In this document: piece after piece, positions 28,191 to 38,185 of the stretch
How positions within the stretch are numbered: position 1 is the stretch's first letter
Layout: every line of letters begins with the position of its first letter
Source of the DNA: Streptomyces hyderabadensis
GTDB lineage: Bacteria > Actinomycetota > Actinomycetes > Streptomycetales > Streptomycetaceae
Assembly: GCF_020404845.1 (NCBI RefSeq)
Contig: NZ_JAIOJZ010000021.1
Coordinates: 1 to 64,000 of the forward strand
Length of the DNA stretch: 64,000 bases
Reading direction: 5' to 3'
Program-made: the position numbers and the translations under genes
The notes under the pieces: generated by a model
Databases searched by the model: none
The model's input: only the letters and a program-made list of their open reading frames with translations
What the model was told of the DNA's origin: nothing

Positions 28191-28236
28191 CCGTGGAGCG
28201 GCGACAGTGGCAGTCCCCGTGATCGCCGCTCCACGG
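28191..28236 (-). terminator. Hairpin terminator after truB
   Basis: CCGTGGAGCGGCGA (28191-28204) pairs with TCGCCGCTCCACGG (28223-28236) across an 18-base loop, starting 22 bases after the truB stop. It isolates the translation operon from the pseudo-trypsin/NTPase gene downstream. Confidence 0.8.
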
Positions 28237-28258
28237 GCGGGCCCGGCGCGGTGTCGGC

Positions 28259-29164
28259 TCAGCCGAAGACGGCCAGGCTCTTCGCCTTGCCCTTGTGTTC
28301 CTCCACCAGGGCCAGGAGGCGGCCGCCGGGATCGAAGACGGCGACGGCACCGGCACCCGTGTACTCCTCGGGCATCTCAAGCCGTACGCCGTTGGTGAGC
28401 AGCCGGGCCCGCTTGGCGTCCACGTCCCAGCGCGGGAAGGCGGCAGCGGCCGCGTCCGCGACGGGCATCACGGTCAGCTCCTGCTGGAGCTGATCCAGGG
28501 TCCGGGCGCCGTCCAGCTTGTACGGCCCGACGCGGGTGCGCCGCAGCGCCGTGAGGAGTCCGCCGACGCCGAGACCGGCGCCCAGGTCACGGGCCAGCGC
28601 CCGGATGTAGGTCCCGGAGGAGCAGGTCACCGAGACCACCAGGTCGAGCACCGGGGTGCCGTCGTCGGCGACGGCGTCCCGGACGTCGTACACCGTGAAG
28701 GAGGAGACGGTGACGGGGCGGGCGGGGATCTCGAAGTCCTCGCCCTCGCGCGCCCGCTTGTAGGAGCGCACGCCCTTGATCTTGATGGCGCTGACCTTGG
28801 ACGGCACCTGCATGATGTCGCCGCTCAGCTCGGCGATGCCGGCGTCGATCGCCTCCCGGGTGACCTTCGAGGCGTCCTGCGACCCCGTGATCTCGCCCTC
28901 GGCGTCGTCGGTGAGCGTCGTCTGCCCGAGCCTGATGGTGCCCAGGTACTCCTTCTCGGTGAGGGCGAGGTGGCCGAGGAGCTTGGTGGCCCGCTCCACA
29001 CCGAGGACCAGGACGCCCGTCGCCATCGGGTCGAGCGTGCCGGCGTGCCCGACGCGCCGGGTGCGGGCGATGCCCCGCATCTTGGCGACGACGTCGTGCG
29101 AAGTGAAGCCCGACGGCTTGTCGACGATGACAAGGCCGTCGGGCGTGGTGTGCTTCTCGGTCAT
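28259..29164 (-). CDS. truB: tRNA pseudouridine(55) synthase
   Basis: TruB makes pseudouridine 55 in the T-loop of tRNAs. The 301-residue protein has the catalytic motif HAGTLDPMATGVL (near 40, with the nucleophilic Asp), then YLGTIRLGQTT and the C-terminal RALARDLGAGLG. Its ATG overlaps the rbfA stop (ATGA), so the two are translated together. A terminator follows 22 bases after the stop codon. Confidence 0.96.
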   Translation of the reverse strand: MTEKHTTPDGLVIVDKPSGFTSHDVVAKMRGIARTRRVGHAGTLDPMATGVLVLGVERATKLLGHLALTEKEYLGTIRLGQTTLTDDAEGEITGSQDASKVTREAIDAGIAELSGDIMQVPSKVSAIKIKGVRSYKRAREGEDFEIPARPVTVSSFTVYDVRDAVADDGTPVLDLVVSVTCSSGTYIRALARDLGAGLGVGGLLTALRRTRVGPYKLDGARTLDQLQQELTVMPVADAAAAAFPRWDVDAKRARLLTNGVRLEMPEEYTGAGAVAVFDPGGRLLALVEEHKGKAKSLAVFG

Positions 29165-29625
29165 TTAGCGGTGTCGTCCGTCTCGTCGGCCTCGGTCTCG
29201 TCCTCGCCCGGCCTGCGGTACGGGTCCGCCTCGCCCGCGTACGTGGCGCCCGCGGACGCCTCGCGCACCTTCTCGTCGGACTGCCGCGCCTTGTCGAGGA
29301 GGTCCTCGATGGTGCGGGCGGTGTCCGGCAGGGCGTCCATGACGAAGGTCAGGGTCGGCGTGAACTTCACGCCGGCCGCCTTGCCGACCTCGGAGCGCAG
29401 GATGCCCTTGGCGCTCTCCAGGCCCGCCGCGGCGGCCTTGCGCTCCTCGTCGTCGCCGTAGACCGTGTAGAAGACGGTCGCCTCCCGCAGGTCACCCGTG
29501 ACCCGGGTGTCCGTGATGGTGACGTGCGAGCCGAGCCGCGGGTCCTTGATCCCGCGCTGCAGCTTCTGGGCCACCACCTCTCGGATGAGGTCCGCCAGCC
29601 TTTTCGCCCGCGCGTTGTCGGCCAC
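29161..29625 (-). CDS. rbfA: 30S ribosome-binding factor A
   Basis: RbfA is a KH-fold 30S maturation factor. The 154-residue protein starts at GTG (29625) with ADNARAKRLADLIREVV, followed by LQRGIKDPRLGSHVTITD and the LRSEVGKAAGVKFTPTLTF region. The C-terminal extension is acidic and carries many Glu/Asp/Thr residues, as in other actinobacterial RbfA. It ends in an ATGA overlap with truB. Confidence 0.95.
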   Translation of the reverse strand: MADNARAKRLADLIREVVAQKLQRGIKDPRLGSHVTITDTRVTGDLREATVFYTVYGDDEERKAAAAGLESAKGILRSEVGKAAGVKFTPTLTFVMDALPDTARTIEDLLDKARQSDEKVREASAGATYAGEADPYRRPGEDETEADETDDTAK

Positions 29626-29715
29626 TGGTCCGTCTCCCGTTCTTTCTTCTCTTGCCTGATCCGGCTTCCGGCCTTTTCGTGCCCGATCCGGTCTTGTGCC
29701 GGTTGCCCGGTCTGG

Positions 29716-30009
29716 TCAGTCGTCGTCGCCGTGGAAGCGCCGCCTCACCGACAGCAGTTCCACCTCGGGCCGGCCGGCCACCAGCCGCTCGCACCGGTCG
29801 AGCACGTCGCTGAGGTGGCCCGCGTCGCCGGACACCATGGCCAGGCCGACGACCGCCCGGCGGTGCAGGTTCATGTGCTCCACCTCCGCCGCGCTCACCG
29901 CGTACTTCCGCTGGAGTTCGGCGACGATCGGGCGGACGACGGAGCGCTTCTCCTTCAGCGAATGTACGTCGCCGAGGAGGAGGTCGAAGGACAGCGTCCC
30001 CACATACAT
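29716..30009 (-). CDS. DUF503 (YlxP-like) protein
   Basis: This is a small protein of 97 residues (start ATG at 30009, MYVGTLSFDLLLGD). An in-frame GTG at 30024 would add five residues. The DUF503 pattern is clear: LSFDLLLGDVHSLKEKRSVV followed by the VGLAMVSGD region. Such proteins sit between infB and rbfA in many Gram-positive bacteria, and their role in ribosome maturation or translation is not established. It lies 90 bases upstream of rbfA and about 150 bases downstream of infB. Confidence 0.88.
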   Translation of the reverse strand: MYVGTLSFDLLLGDVHSLKEKRSVVRPIVAELQRKYAVSAAEVEHMNLHRRAVVGLAMVSGDAGHLSDVLDRCERLVAGRPEVELLSVRRRFHGDDD

Positions 30010-30090
30010 GTGCAGCCGGTTCACCCGCCGGTCCGGGATCGATGGCCCCGCCGTCCACGGGCGGGATCATCAGAACCGTACAACGAACGG

Positions 30091-30134
30091 CCGGGGCCGA
30101 TCGACGGATATTGTGCTCCGCCGACCGGCCCCGG
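30091..30134 (-). terminator. Imperfect hairpin after infB
   Basis: CCGGGGCCG (30091-30099) pairs with CGGCCCCGG (30126-30134), and the stem extends inward with one mismatch around an AT-containing loop. It lies about 30 bases after the infB stop and may give partial termination before the DUF503-rbfA-truB run. Confidence 0.5.
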
Positions 30135-30161
30135 ACCGGTCACTCCCGGAAGTCGCGGTGC

Positions 30162-33209
<3,048 letters not shown>

Positions 33210-33370
33210 TTCGCTCCTCTGAGGTCCGGGTTGCGTCCGGACCGTCGCTAGTTCATGGGCGTACTCATCGCGTACTCATCGAGTGCTCATCGCAATCTCG
33301 ACCTGCTTTCGACTCGCGAGGTACCAAGCCGCGCGGGGTTCCGCGCGGCATGTCTTCCTTACCACGTTGC

Positions 33371-33676
33371 TCACATGCTGCTTTCAGCAACCTTGCTGCA
33401 ACCTTCTGCCTGCTCGACGTAGTGGCGCAACGCCTTTACGTCGAGCGGACCCGGGACGCGGAGCGCCCGCGGAAACGCCTTGCGGCGCACCGCCTGGTCG
33501 ACACAGACCGGTACGGGGTGGATGTACGCACCCCGGCCGGGCAGCGTACCGCGTGGATCAGGGGTGCATTTACCCTCGACCGCCACGGTGCGCAGCAGCT
33601 CGCTCTTGACCGCTCGCTCCCGGCACCCCACGCAGGTGCGCTCGGGGCATGCTCGGGTACGTGTCCGGCCAGACAC
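33371..33676 (-). CDS. ylxR: YlxR-family (DUF448) RNA-binding protein
   Basis: This is a 101-residue protein encoded between nusA and infB. It has the family pattern RTCVGCRERAVKSELLR with the CxxC pair, then GTLPGRGAYIHP. Members are small nucleic-acid-binding proteins reported to affect transcription or RNase P, depending on the organism. The GTG start at 33676 is preceded by GGGGAGG about 11 bases upstream. Confidence 0.93.
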   Translation of the reverse strand: MSGRTRTRACPERTCVGCRERAVKSELLRTVAVEGKCTPDPRGTLPGRGAYIHPVPVCVDQAVRRKAFPRALRVPGPLDVKALRHYVEQAEGCSKVAESSM

Positions 33677-33778
33677 TCCTAAGTCTACCTCCCCGGACCG
33701 ACCTCACCCCTTCGGGGCAAGAATCGAACACGTGCCGCACGCAAAGCTGTCGTGATCTCAGCGCCGTGCGGCTTGGAT

Positions 33779-34849
33779 CTATTCCCCGCGGCCGCCGGAG
33801 GACCCGTCGGACGACCGACCGGACGGCCCGTCGGACAACCGCTCCGCGGGCTGCTCCGCCGCCTGGTTCTCCGGCTGCTCGGTGTCCGGGCGGATGTCGA
33901 TCCGCCAGCCGGTCAGCCGGGCCGCGAGCCGGGCGTTCTGGCCTTCCTTGCCGATCGCCAGCGACAGCTGGTAGTCGGGCACGATCACGCGCGCGGAGCG
34001 GGCCGCCAGGTCCACGACCTCCACCTTGGAGACGCGGGCCGGGGAGAGCGCGTTCGCCACCATCTCGGCCGGGTCGTCCGACCAGTCGACGATGTCGATC
34101 TTCTCGCCGTTCAGCTCGCCCATGACGTTGCGCACCCGGCCGCCCATGGGGCCGATGCAGGCGCCCTTGGCGTTCAGGCCCGAGCGGGTGGAGCGCACGG
34201 CGATCTTGGTGCGGTGGCCGGCCTCGCGGGCGATCGCGGAGATCTCGACGGACCCGTCGGCGATCTCCGGGACCTCCAGGGCGAACAGCTTCTTCACCAG
34301 GTTGGGGTGCGTGCGGGAGAGCGTCACGGAGGGGCCCCGTACGCCCTTGGCCACCCGGACGACGTACGAGCGCAGGCGCGTGCCGTGCGGGTAGGTCTCG
34401 CCGGGCACCTGCTCCTGCACCGGCAGGATGGCCTCCAGCTTGCCGATGTCGACCAGCACGTTCTTCGGGTCGCGGCCCTGCTGGACCACGCCGGTGACGA
34501 TGTCGCCCTCACGGCCGGCGTACTCACCGAGCGTCGCGTCGTCCTCGGCGTCGCGCAGCCGCTGCAGGATGACCTGCTTGGCGGTGGTGGCGGCGATGCG
34601 GCCGAAGTCGGACGGGGTGTCGTCGAACTCGCGGGCCGCCTGGCCCTCCTCGAGGTCGTCCGGGTCCTCCTTCGCCCACACGGTCACATGGCCGGTGTTC
34701 CGGTCGAGCTCCACGCGCGCGTGCCGGCGGCTTCCCTCGGTGCGGTGGTAGGCGATGAGGAGGGCCGACTCGATCGCCTCGACCAGCAGGTCGAAGGAGA
34801 TCTCCTTCTCCCGTACCAAGCCCCGCAGGGCGCTCATGTCGATGTCCAC
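33779..34849 (-). CDS. nusA: Transcription termination/antitermination factor NusA
   Basis: NusA binds RNA polymerase and nascent RNA and modulates pausing, termination and antitermination. The 356-residue protein has the N-terminal RNAP-binding domain, an S1 domain (REGDIVTGVVQQGRD), KH1 (GACIGPMGGRVRNVM) and KH2 (LSLAIGKEGQNARLAARLTG). It ends with a short Ser/Gly/Glu-rich tail and lacks the acidic repeats of enterobacteria, as usual in Gram-positives. GTG start at 34849, two bases after the rimP stop codon. Confidence 0.96.
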   Translation of the reverse strand: MDIDMSALRGLVREKEISFDLLVEAIESALLIAYHRTEGSRRHARVELDRNTGHVTVWAKEDPDDLEEGQAAREFDDTPSDFGRIAATTAKQVILQRLRDAEDDATLGEYAGREGDIVTGVVQQGRDPKNVLVDIGKLEAILPVQEQVPGETYPHGTRLRSYVVRVAKGVRGPSVTLSRTHPNLVKKLFALEVPEIADGSVEISAIAREAGHRTKIAVRSTRSGLNAKGACIGPMGGRVRNVMGELNGEKIDIVDWSDDPAEMVANALSPARVSKVEVVDLAARSARVIVPDYQLSLAIGKEGQNARLAARLTGWRIDIRPDTEQPENQAAEQPAERLSDGPSGRSSDGSSGGRGE

Positions 34850-34851
34850 GG

Positions 34852-35409
34852 CTACGCCTCCTCCTCTTCCGTCTTGTTGTTGTTCTTGTTGTTGTTCTTG
34901 TGGTCGTTCTCGTTGTTGTGCTTGTCGTCGTTCTTGCGGTTGAACTCGACCTGGACGCGTGCCTTGTCGATGTCGCCGAACGGCAGTCTGCGGGTGGTGG
35001 GCCTGCGGCCCTTCACCCCGGGCACTTCGAGGTCGAGTCCGTCCTCGTCCACGGCGAGGATGCGGGCGACCAGTTCGCCGCCGCCCTCGCGCAGCTGGAA
35101 GCGGACCAGGCGGTCCGTGGCGCGCACGTAGTGGCGGTACTGGGTGAGGGAGCGCTCCGCGCCGGGGGTGCCGACTTCGAGGGTGTACTCCCCTTCGCCC
35201 ATCGCGTCGGTCTCGTCGAGCTTCGCCGAGAGCGCGCGGCTCACATCGGCGATCCGGTCCAGGTCCGCTCCGGTGTCGGAGTCGACGACCACGCTCAGCA
35301 CACGGCGTCGGCCGACCGAGTCCACCGCGATCTCTTCGAGGTCCAGTCCCTGGGAGGCGACGAGCGGCTCAAGCAGCTCTCGCAGCCTCTCGCTCTGGGT
35401 GGTGCTCAT
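34852..35409 (-). CDS. rimP: Ribosome maturation factor RimP
   Basis: RimP is needed for 30S assembly. The 185-residue protein starts at the ATG at 35409 (MSTTQSERL) after GAGGAG. The two-domain RimP pattern is visible: LDLEEIAVDSVGRRRVLSVV, then YTLEVGTPGAERSL. It is unusual in its last 30 residues, which are an Asn/Lys/Asp/His/Glu tract encoded by near-repeats of AAC, AAG and GAC codons (34861-34938). These include two identical 12-base units. This composition is very unlike the rest of the gene. It is first in the rimP-nusA-ylxR-infB operon. Confidence 0.94.
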   Translation of the reverse strand: MSTTQSERLRELLEPLVASQGLDLEEIAVDSVGRRRVLSVVVDSDTGADLDRIADVSRALSAKLDETDAMGEGEYTLEVGTPGAERSLTQYRHYVRATDRLVRFQLREGGGELVARILAVDEDGLDLEVPGVKGRRPTTRRLPFGDIDKARVQVEFNRKNDDKHNNENDHKNNNKNNNKTEEEEA

Positions 35410-35712
35410 CCGGGTGACTCCTCGGCCGCGTGTGCTGTTGTGGGACGGTGCGCGTGTCTGGTCAAAGGGTATCCGGTCGCGGGGGGTGTTGCCGTCCACC
35501 CGGGGCGGGCGGTGCGGATGAGCGCATCGACGAGTGGTGCCGATGCGCGGTGCCGATGAGTGGTGGGCGGGCGGGGCGCGGGTACCGTGATCACGGGTGG
35601 GCGGGATCGTGAGGTTGTTCCCGTCGTGTGGTCGTCGTTGCTTGTTTTTGCTCGTTTTCATCGTTTCCGTCTTTTCCGTCGTTTCCGTACGAGTCTGTGT
35701 AGGACGTCTGCC
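35410..35712. other. Divergent region between rimP and the lipoprotein gene (303 bases without a gene)
   Basis: This must contain the promoter of the rimP-nusA-infB operon and that of the lipoprotein gene. The half nearest rimP is GC-rich, with short direct repeats of CGATGAGTGGTG type (35535-35575). The other half (about 35636-35700) is a pyrimidine-rich, T-rich stretch with three copies of a CGTTTCCGT-like unit on the plus strand. I cannot name a confident -10/-35 pair. Confidence 0.45.
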
Positions 35713-36276
35713 GTGTCGTATTTCCCCTCGTCGCGCCCGTCCTCGGGGCCGCGCAGAAGGAGCCTGCTCGCGTCGGCCGCCGGGGCCGCCCTGCTCGTCG
35801 GCTGTACCGGAGGGTCGGGCTCCGGCGAGTCGGGGAGCGGTCCGTCGGACGCCGAGCGGGCACGCGCGCGTGCGGCCCGCGACAGTGAGGACCTGGCCGC
35901 GCGGTATGCGGCGGTGATCGCGGCCCATCCGGTGCTGGCGGAGCGGCTGCGGCCGCTGCGGGAGGAGGTCGTGCGGCACGCGGAGGCGTTCGGGGCAGTG
36001 CGGGGGGCTTCGCCGACGGCGACTTCGGGGGCGACTGCGTCGCCTTCGGTCTCCGCCCGGGCTGCTGGGCCCGGGGGTGACTTCGGGGATGCCGGGGATG
36101 CCGGGGTCGTGCCTGCGGATGAGAAGGGCGCCCTGGCGCTGCTCGCCGGGGCCGAGCGGAAGCTGGCCGACCGGCGGGCCGGGGCGCTGCTCGACGTACC
36201 GGGTGAGTTGGCGCGGCTGCTCGCCTCGGTGGCGGCGGCCGGGGCCGCGCACGTGTTCCTGCTGACGGAGGGCTGA
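35713..36276 (+). CDS. Small alanine-rich lipoprotein
   Basis: This is a 187-residue protein starting at the GTG at 35713 (VSYFPSSRPSS) after GTAGGACG. It has an Arg-rich n-region RRRSLLASAAGAALL and lipobox LVGC, followed by Gly/Ser and then an Ala/Arg-rich helical region. It is therefore probably a lipid-anchored cell-surface protein. The RRRS start suggests possible Tat export. It is followed after 3 bases by the ferritin-like gene and then by the kinase-fold gene, and this trio appears to be one operon. The function is unknown. Confidence 0.75.
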   Translation: MSYFPSSRPSSGPRRRSLLASAAGAALLVGCTGGSGSGESGSGPSDAERARARAARDSEDLAARYAAVIAAHPVLAERLRPLREEVVRHAEAFGAVRGASPTATSGATASPSVSARAAGPGGDFGDAGDAGVVPADEKGALALLAGAERKLADRRAGALLDVPGELARLLASVAAAGAAHVFLLTEG

Positions 36277-36279
36277 CGG

Positions 36280-36777
36280 GTGGGCAAGGCGGAGGACGGG
36301 CGGCTGGACGCGCTCCAGGCGGCGCTGGCGGCCGAGCACGCGGCGGTGTACGGCTACGGGGTCGTCGGCGGGCGGATCGCCGAGGAGCGGCGTGCCGAGG
36401 CGCGGACGGCGTACGACGCCCACCGGGCGCGGCGGGACGCGCTGGCGCGCGAGGTACGGGACCTGGACGGCGAACCGGTGGCCGCGGCGGCGGCGTACGC
36501 GCTGCCCTTCTCGGTGCCGGACTCGGCGGCGGCGGTGCGGCTGGCGGCCGAGCTGGAGGACCGGGTGGCCGGGGTGTACTCCGATCTGGTGCGGGCGGCC
36601 GAGGGCGACGGGCGGGCCTCGGCGGCGGCGGCGCTGCGCGAGGCCGCGGTCCGCGCGGTGCGCTGGCGGGGCGGGAGCGTAGCCTTCCCTGGGCTCGTCG
36701 AGCGGGCGGCCGACACGGCGACGGCAACTGCGACTGCGACTGCGACTGCGACTGCGACTGCATCACCGACTGCGTAA
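36280..36777 (+). CDS. Ferritin-like (DUF4439) protein
   Basis: This is a 165-residue all-helical protein with the DUF4439 pattern: LQAALAAEHAAVYGYGVVG near the start, then RRDALAREV and AELEDRVAGVYSDLV. DUF4439 is a ferritin-like four-helix domain; the acidic/His positions E-H in AAEHAAVYGYG are suggestive, but metal binding is not shown. The GTG start at 36280 lies 3 bases after the lipoprotein stop. The C-terminus ends in a Thr-Ala repeat encoded by a hexanucleotide tandem repeat (36727-36762). Confidence 0.8.
   Translation: MGKAEDGRLDALQAALAAEHAAVYGYGVVGGRIAEERRAEARTAYDAHRARRDALAREVRDLDGEPVAAAAAYALPFSVPDSAAAVRLAAELEDRVAGVYSDLVRAAEGDGRASAAAALREAAVRAVRWRGGSVAFPGLVERAADTATATATATATATATASPTA
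36727..36762 (+). repeat. Hexanucleotide tandem repeat at the 3' end of the ferritin-like gene
   Basis: Five exact copies of ACTGCG and one ACTGCA run head to tail and encode alternating Thr-Ala. Because the unit is a multiple of three, copy-number change would alter only the length of the protein tail. Confidence 0.9.
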
Positions 36778-36816
36778 CGCGTACGGCATTCCGTACGGGA
36801 AGGGAACGGCTCGCGC

Positions 36817-37734
36817 ATGGCTTTCGAACCGCCGCGGCGTTTGGTCAGGGCGCTCGGCGAGACGGCACCGGACGGTGACGACTGGTTGGCGAAGCTGCCC
36901 GAAGTGGCGGAGCGGGCCGTGACGCGGCGGGAGTTGACGGTCGAGCGGGTGCAGGTGCCCGGGGGGCGCAGCAGCCTGGTCGTTCTGGTGCGGACGGCCG
37001 ACGGGTCGCCCGCGGTGCTGAAGCTCGCGCCGCGGCGGGCGCGTCCGGAGAGCGAGCGGGCCGCGCTGGTGCACTGGGGCGGGCGGGGTGCGGTGCAGGT
37101 ACGCGAGGGCACGGCCGAGGCGGGAGCCGGGGCCGAGGCGGGCGTGCTGGTGTTGGAGCGGCTGCATCCGGATGTGTCGGTGCGGTCGCTGCCGGAGGCC
37201 AAGGCGTTGCTGGAGGCCGCGGGGACGTTGCGGCGGCTGTGGGTGGCACCGCCGGCCTCTCATCCGTTCGAGACGGTGGCCGAGCGGACGGAGCGGCAGG
37301 CCGAGGCGATGCGGGCGGGGGCCGCGGCGGACGCGGAGGTGGCGCCGCTGGTCGACGCGGCGCTCGGGGCGCGGGCGGAGTTGTTGGCGGAGCCGCCGGA
37401 GGAGCGGTTGCTGCACGGGACGTTCCGGCAGAGCAAGGTGCTCGCGGGGGATCGGATGCCGTGGCTCGCGGTGGGGCCGGATCCGGTGGTCGGGGAGAGC
37501 GCGTTCGATCTGGCGCGGCTGGTGCGGGACCGGGTGGAGGATCTGATCGCCCAGCCGTCGGGGGCGTCGACGACGCGGCGGCGGATCAAACGGCTCGCGG
37601 AGTCGCTGGAGGTCGATCAGGAGCGGCTGCGGGGGTGGACGCTGTTCCGGGCGGTGGAGTCGGGGGTGCGGGCCCGGCGGGTGGGGCGGGAGCAGGACGC
37701 GGAGCTGTTGTTGGAGTTCGCGGGCTGGTTGTGA
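36817..37734 (+). CDS. Aminoglycoside-phosphotransferase-fold protein, apparent pseudokinase
   Basis: This is a 305-residue protein of the APH/ChoK kinase fold. The N-lobe lysine is kept in AVLKL (Lys69). The catalytic loop, normally HGDxxxxN, reads HGTFRQSK (200-207), so both the catalytic Asp and the Asn are gone. The metal-binding IDP is replaced by VGPDP near 220, although the following VVGESAFDLARLV still matches the family. It may therefore bind a nucleotide or partner without phosphorylating. The ATG at 36817 follows GGGAAGGG. It ends the lipoprotein/ferritin-like trio. Confidence 0.75.
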   Translation: MAFEPPRRLVRALGETAPDGDDWLAKLPEVAERAVTRRELTVERVQVPGGRSSLVVLVRTADGSPAVLKLAPRRARPESERAALVHWGGRGAVQVREGTAEAGAGAEAGVLVLERLHPDVSVRSLPEAKALLEAAGTLRRLWVAPPASHPFETVAERTERQAEAMRAGAAADAEVAPLVDAALGARAELLAEPPEERLLHGTFRQSKVLAGDRMPWLAVGPDPVVGESAFDLARLVRDRVEDLIAQPSGASTTRRRIKRLAESLEVDQERLRGWTLFRAVESGVRARRVGREQDAELLLEFAGWL

Positions 37735-38185
37735 CGGGGTGGGGTGCCTGCGGCGCCTGTGCGGGTTCGGTGGGGGTGCGCGTAGCGCCTTGGGTTCGGT
37801 GGGTGGGTCGGGGCCGCGCCGGGGGGTGTTCGTCCTCGGAACGGCGCGGAATCGGTGTCTTTAAGAGGCTCGGGGCGTTGACGCGCCAACCGCTGCGGGC
37901 GAACACCCCCCGACACGTCCCCTTCCCGCCGTACGCGACTTTCCCGCCGCGTCGCCCTAGCCCCGCTGCGGGCCGTCGCCAGCCGCGCGCCGCTGCGGGC
38001 AGTCGCATGCCGCGTAGCTGCGGGCAGTCGTGCCGCTGGGGCGGCACGGGTGGGCGCAGCGGCACCCCGTAACGCCGGGCCGCGCGACCCACCCCCGCGC
38101 CCACCCGAACGCCGGGACGCGTAGCCGACCCGGCGCCCGCACCCGCCCCGGGGGGCAGGGGAACGCCGGGAGCGGCTGCGTGGCG
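37735..38185. other. Gene-free convergent spacer with repeats (451 bases)
   Basis: This lies between the convergent ends of the pseudokinase gene and proS. It has GT-rich sequence at the left. A short run of degenerate direct repeats (37963-38030) and a hairpin, GTGCCGC (38030-38036) with GCGGCAC (38041-38047), follow. No reading frame has credible coding character. The segment resembles the dispersed GC-rich intergenic repeats common in Streptomyces. Confidence 0.6.
37963..38030. repeat. Degenerate short direct repeats, period 25-27 bases
   Basis: Three copies begin at 37963 (CCGCTGCGGGCCGTCGCC), 37990 (CCGCTGCGGGCAGTCGCA) and about 38017 (GCTGCGGGCAGTCGTG). Repeat starts are 27 and then about 25 bases apart when aligned on GCTGCGGG. 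A hairpin follows directly. There are no unique spacers of constant length, so this is not a CRISPR array. Confidence 0.65.

Noticed and set aside
37963..38047. Possible CRISPR array
   Set aside because: There are only three degenerate units with no constant-length unique spacers and no cas genes nearby.
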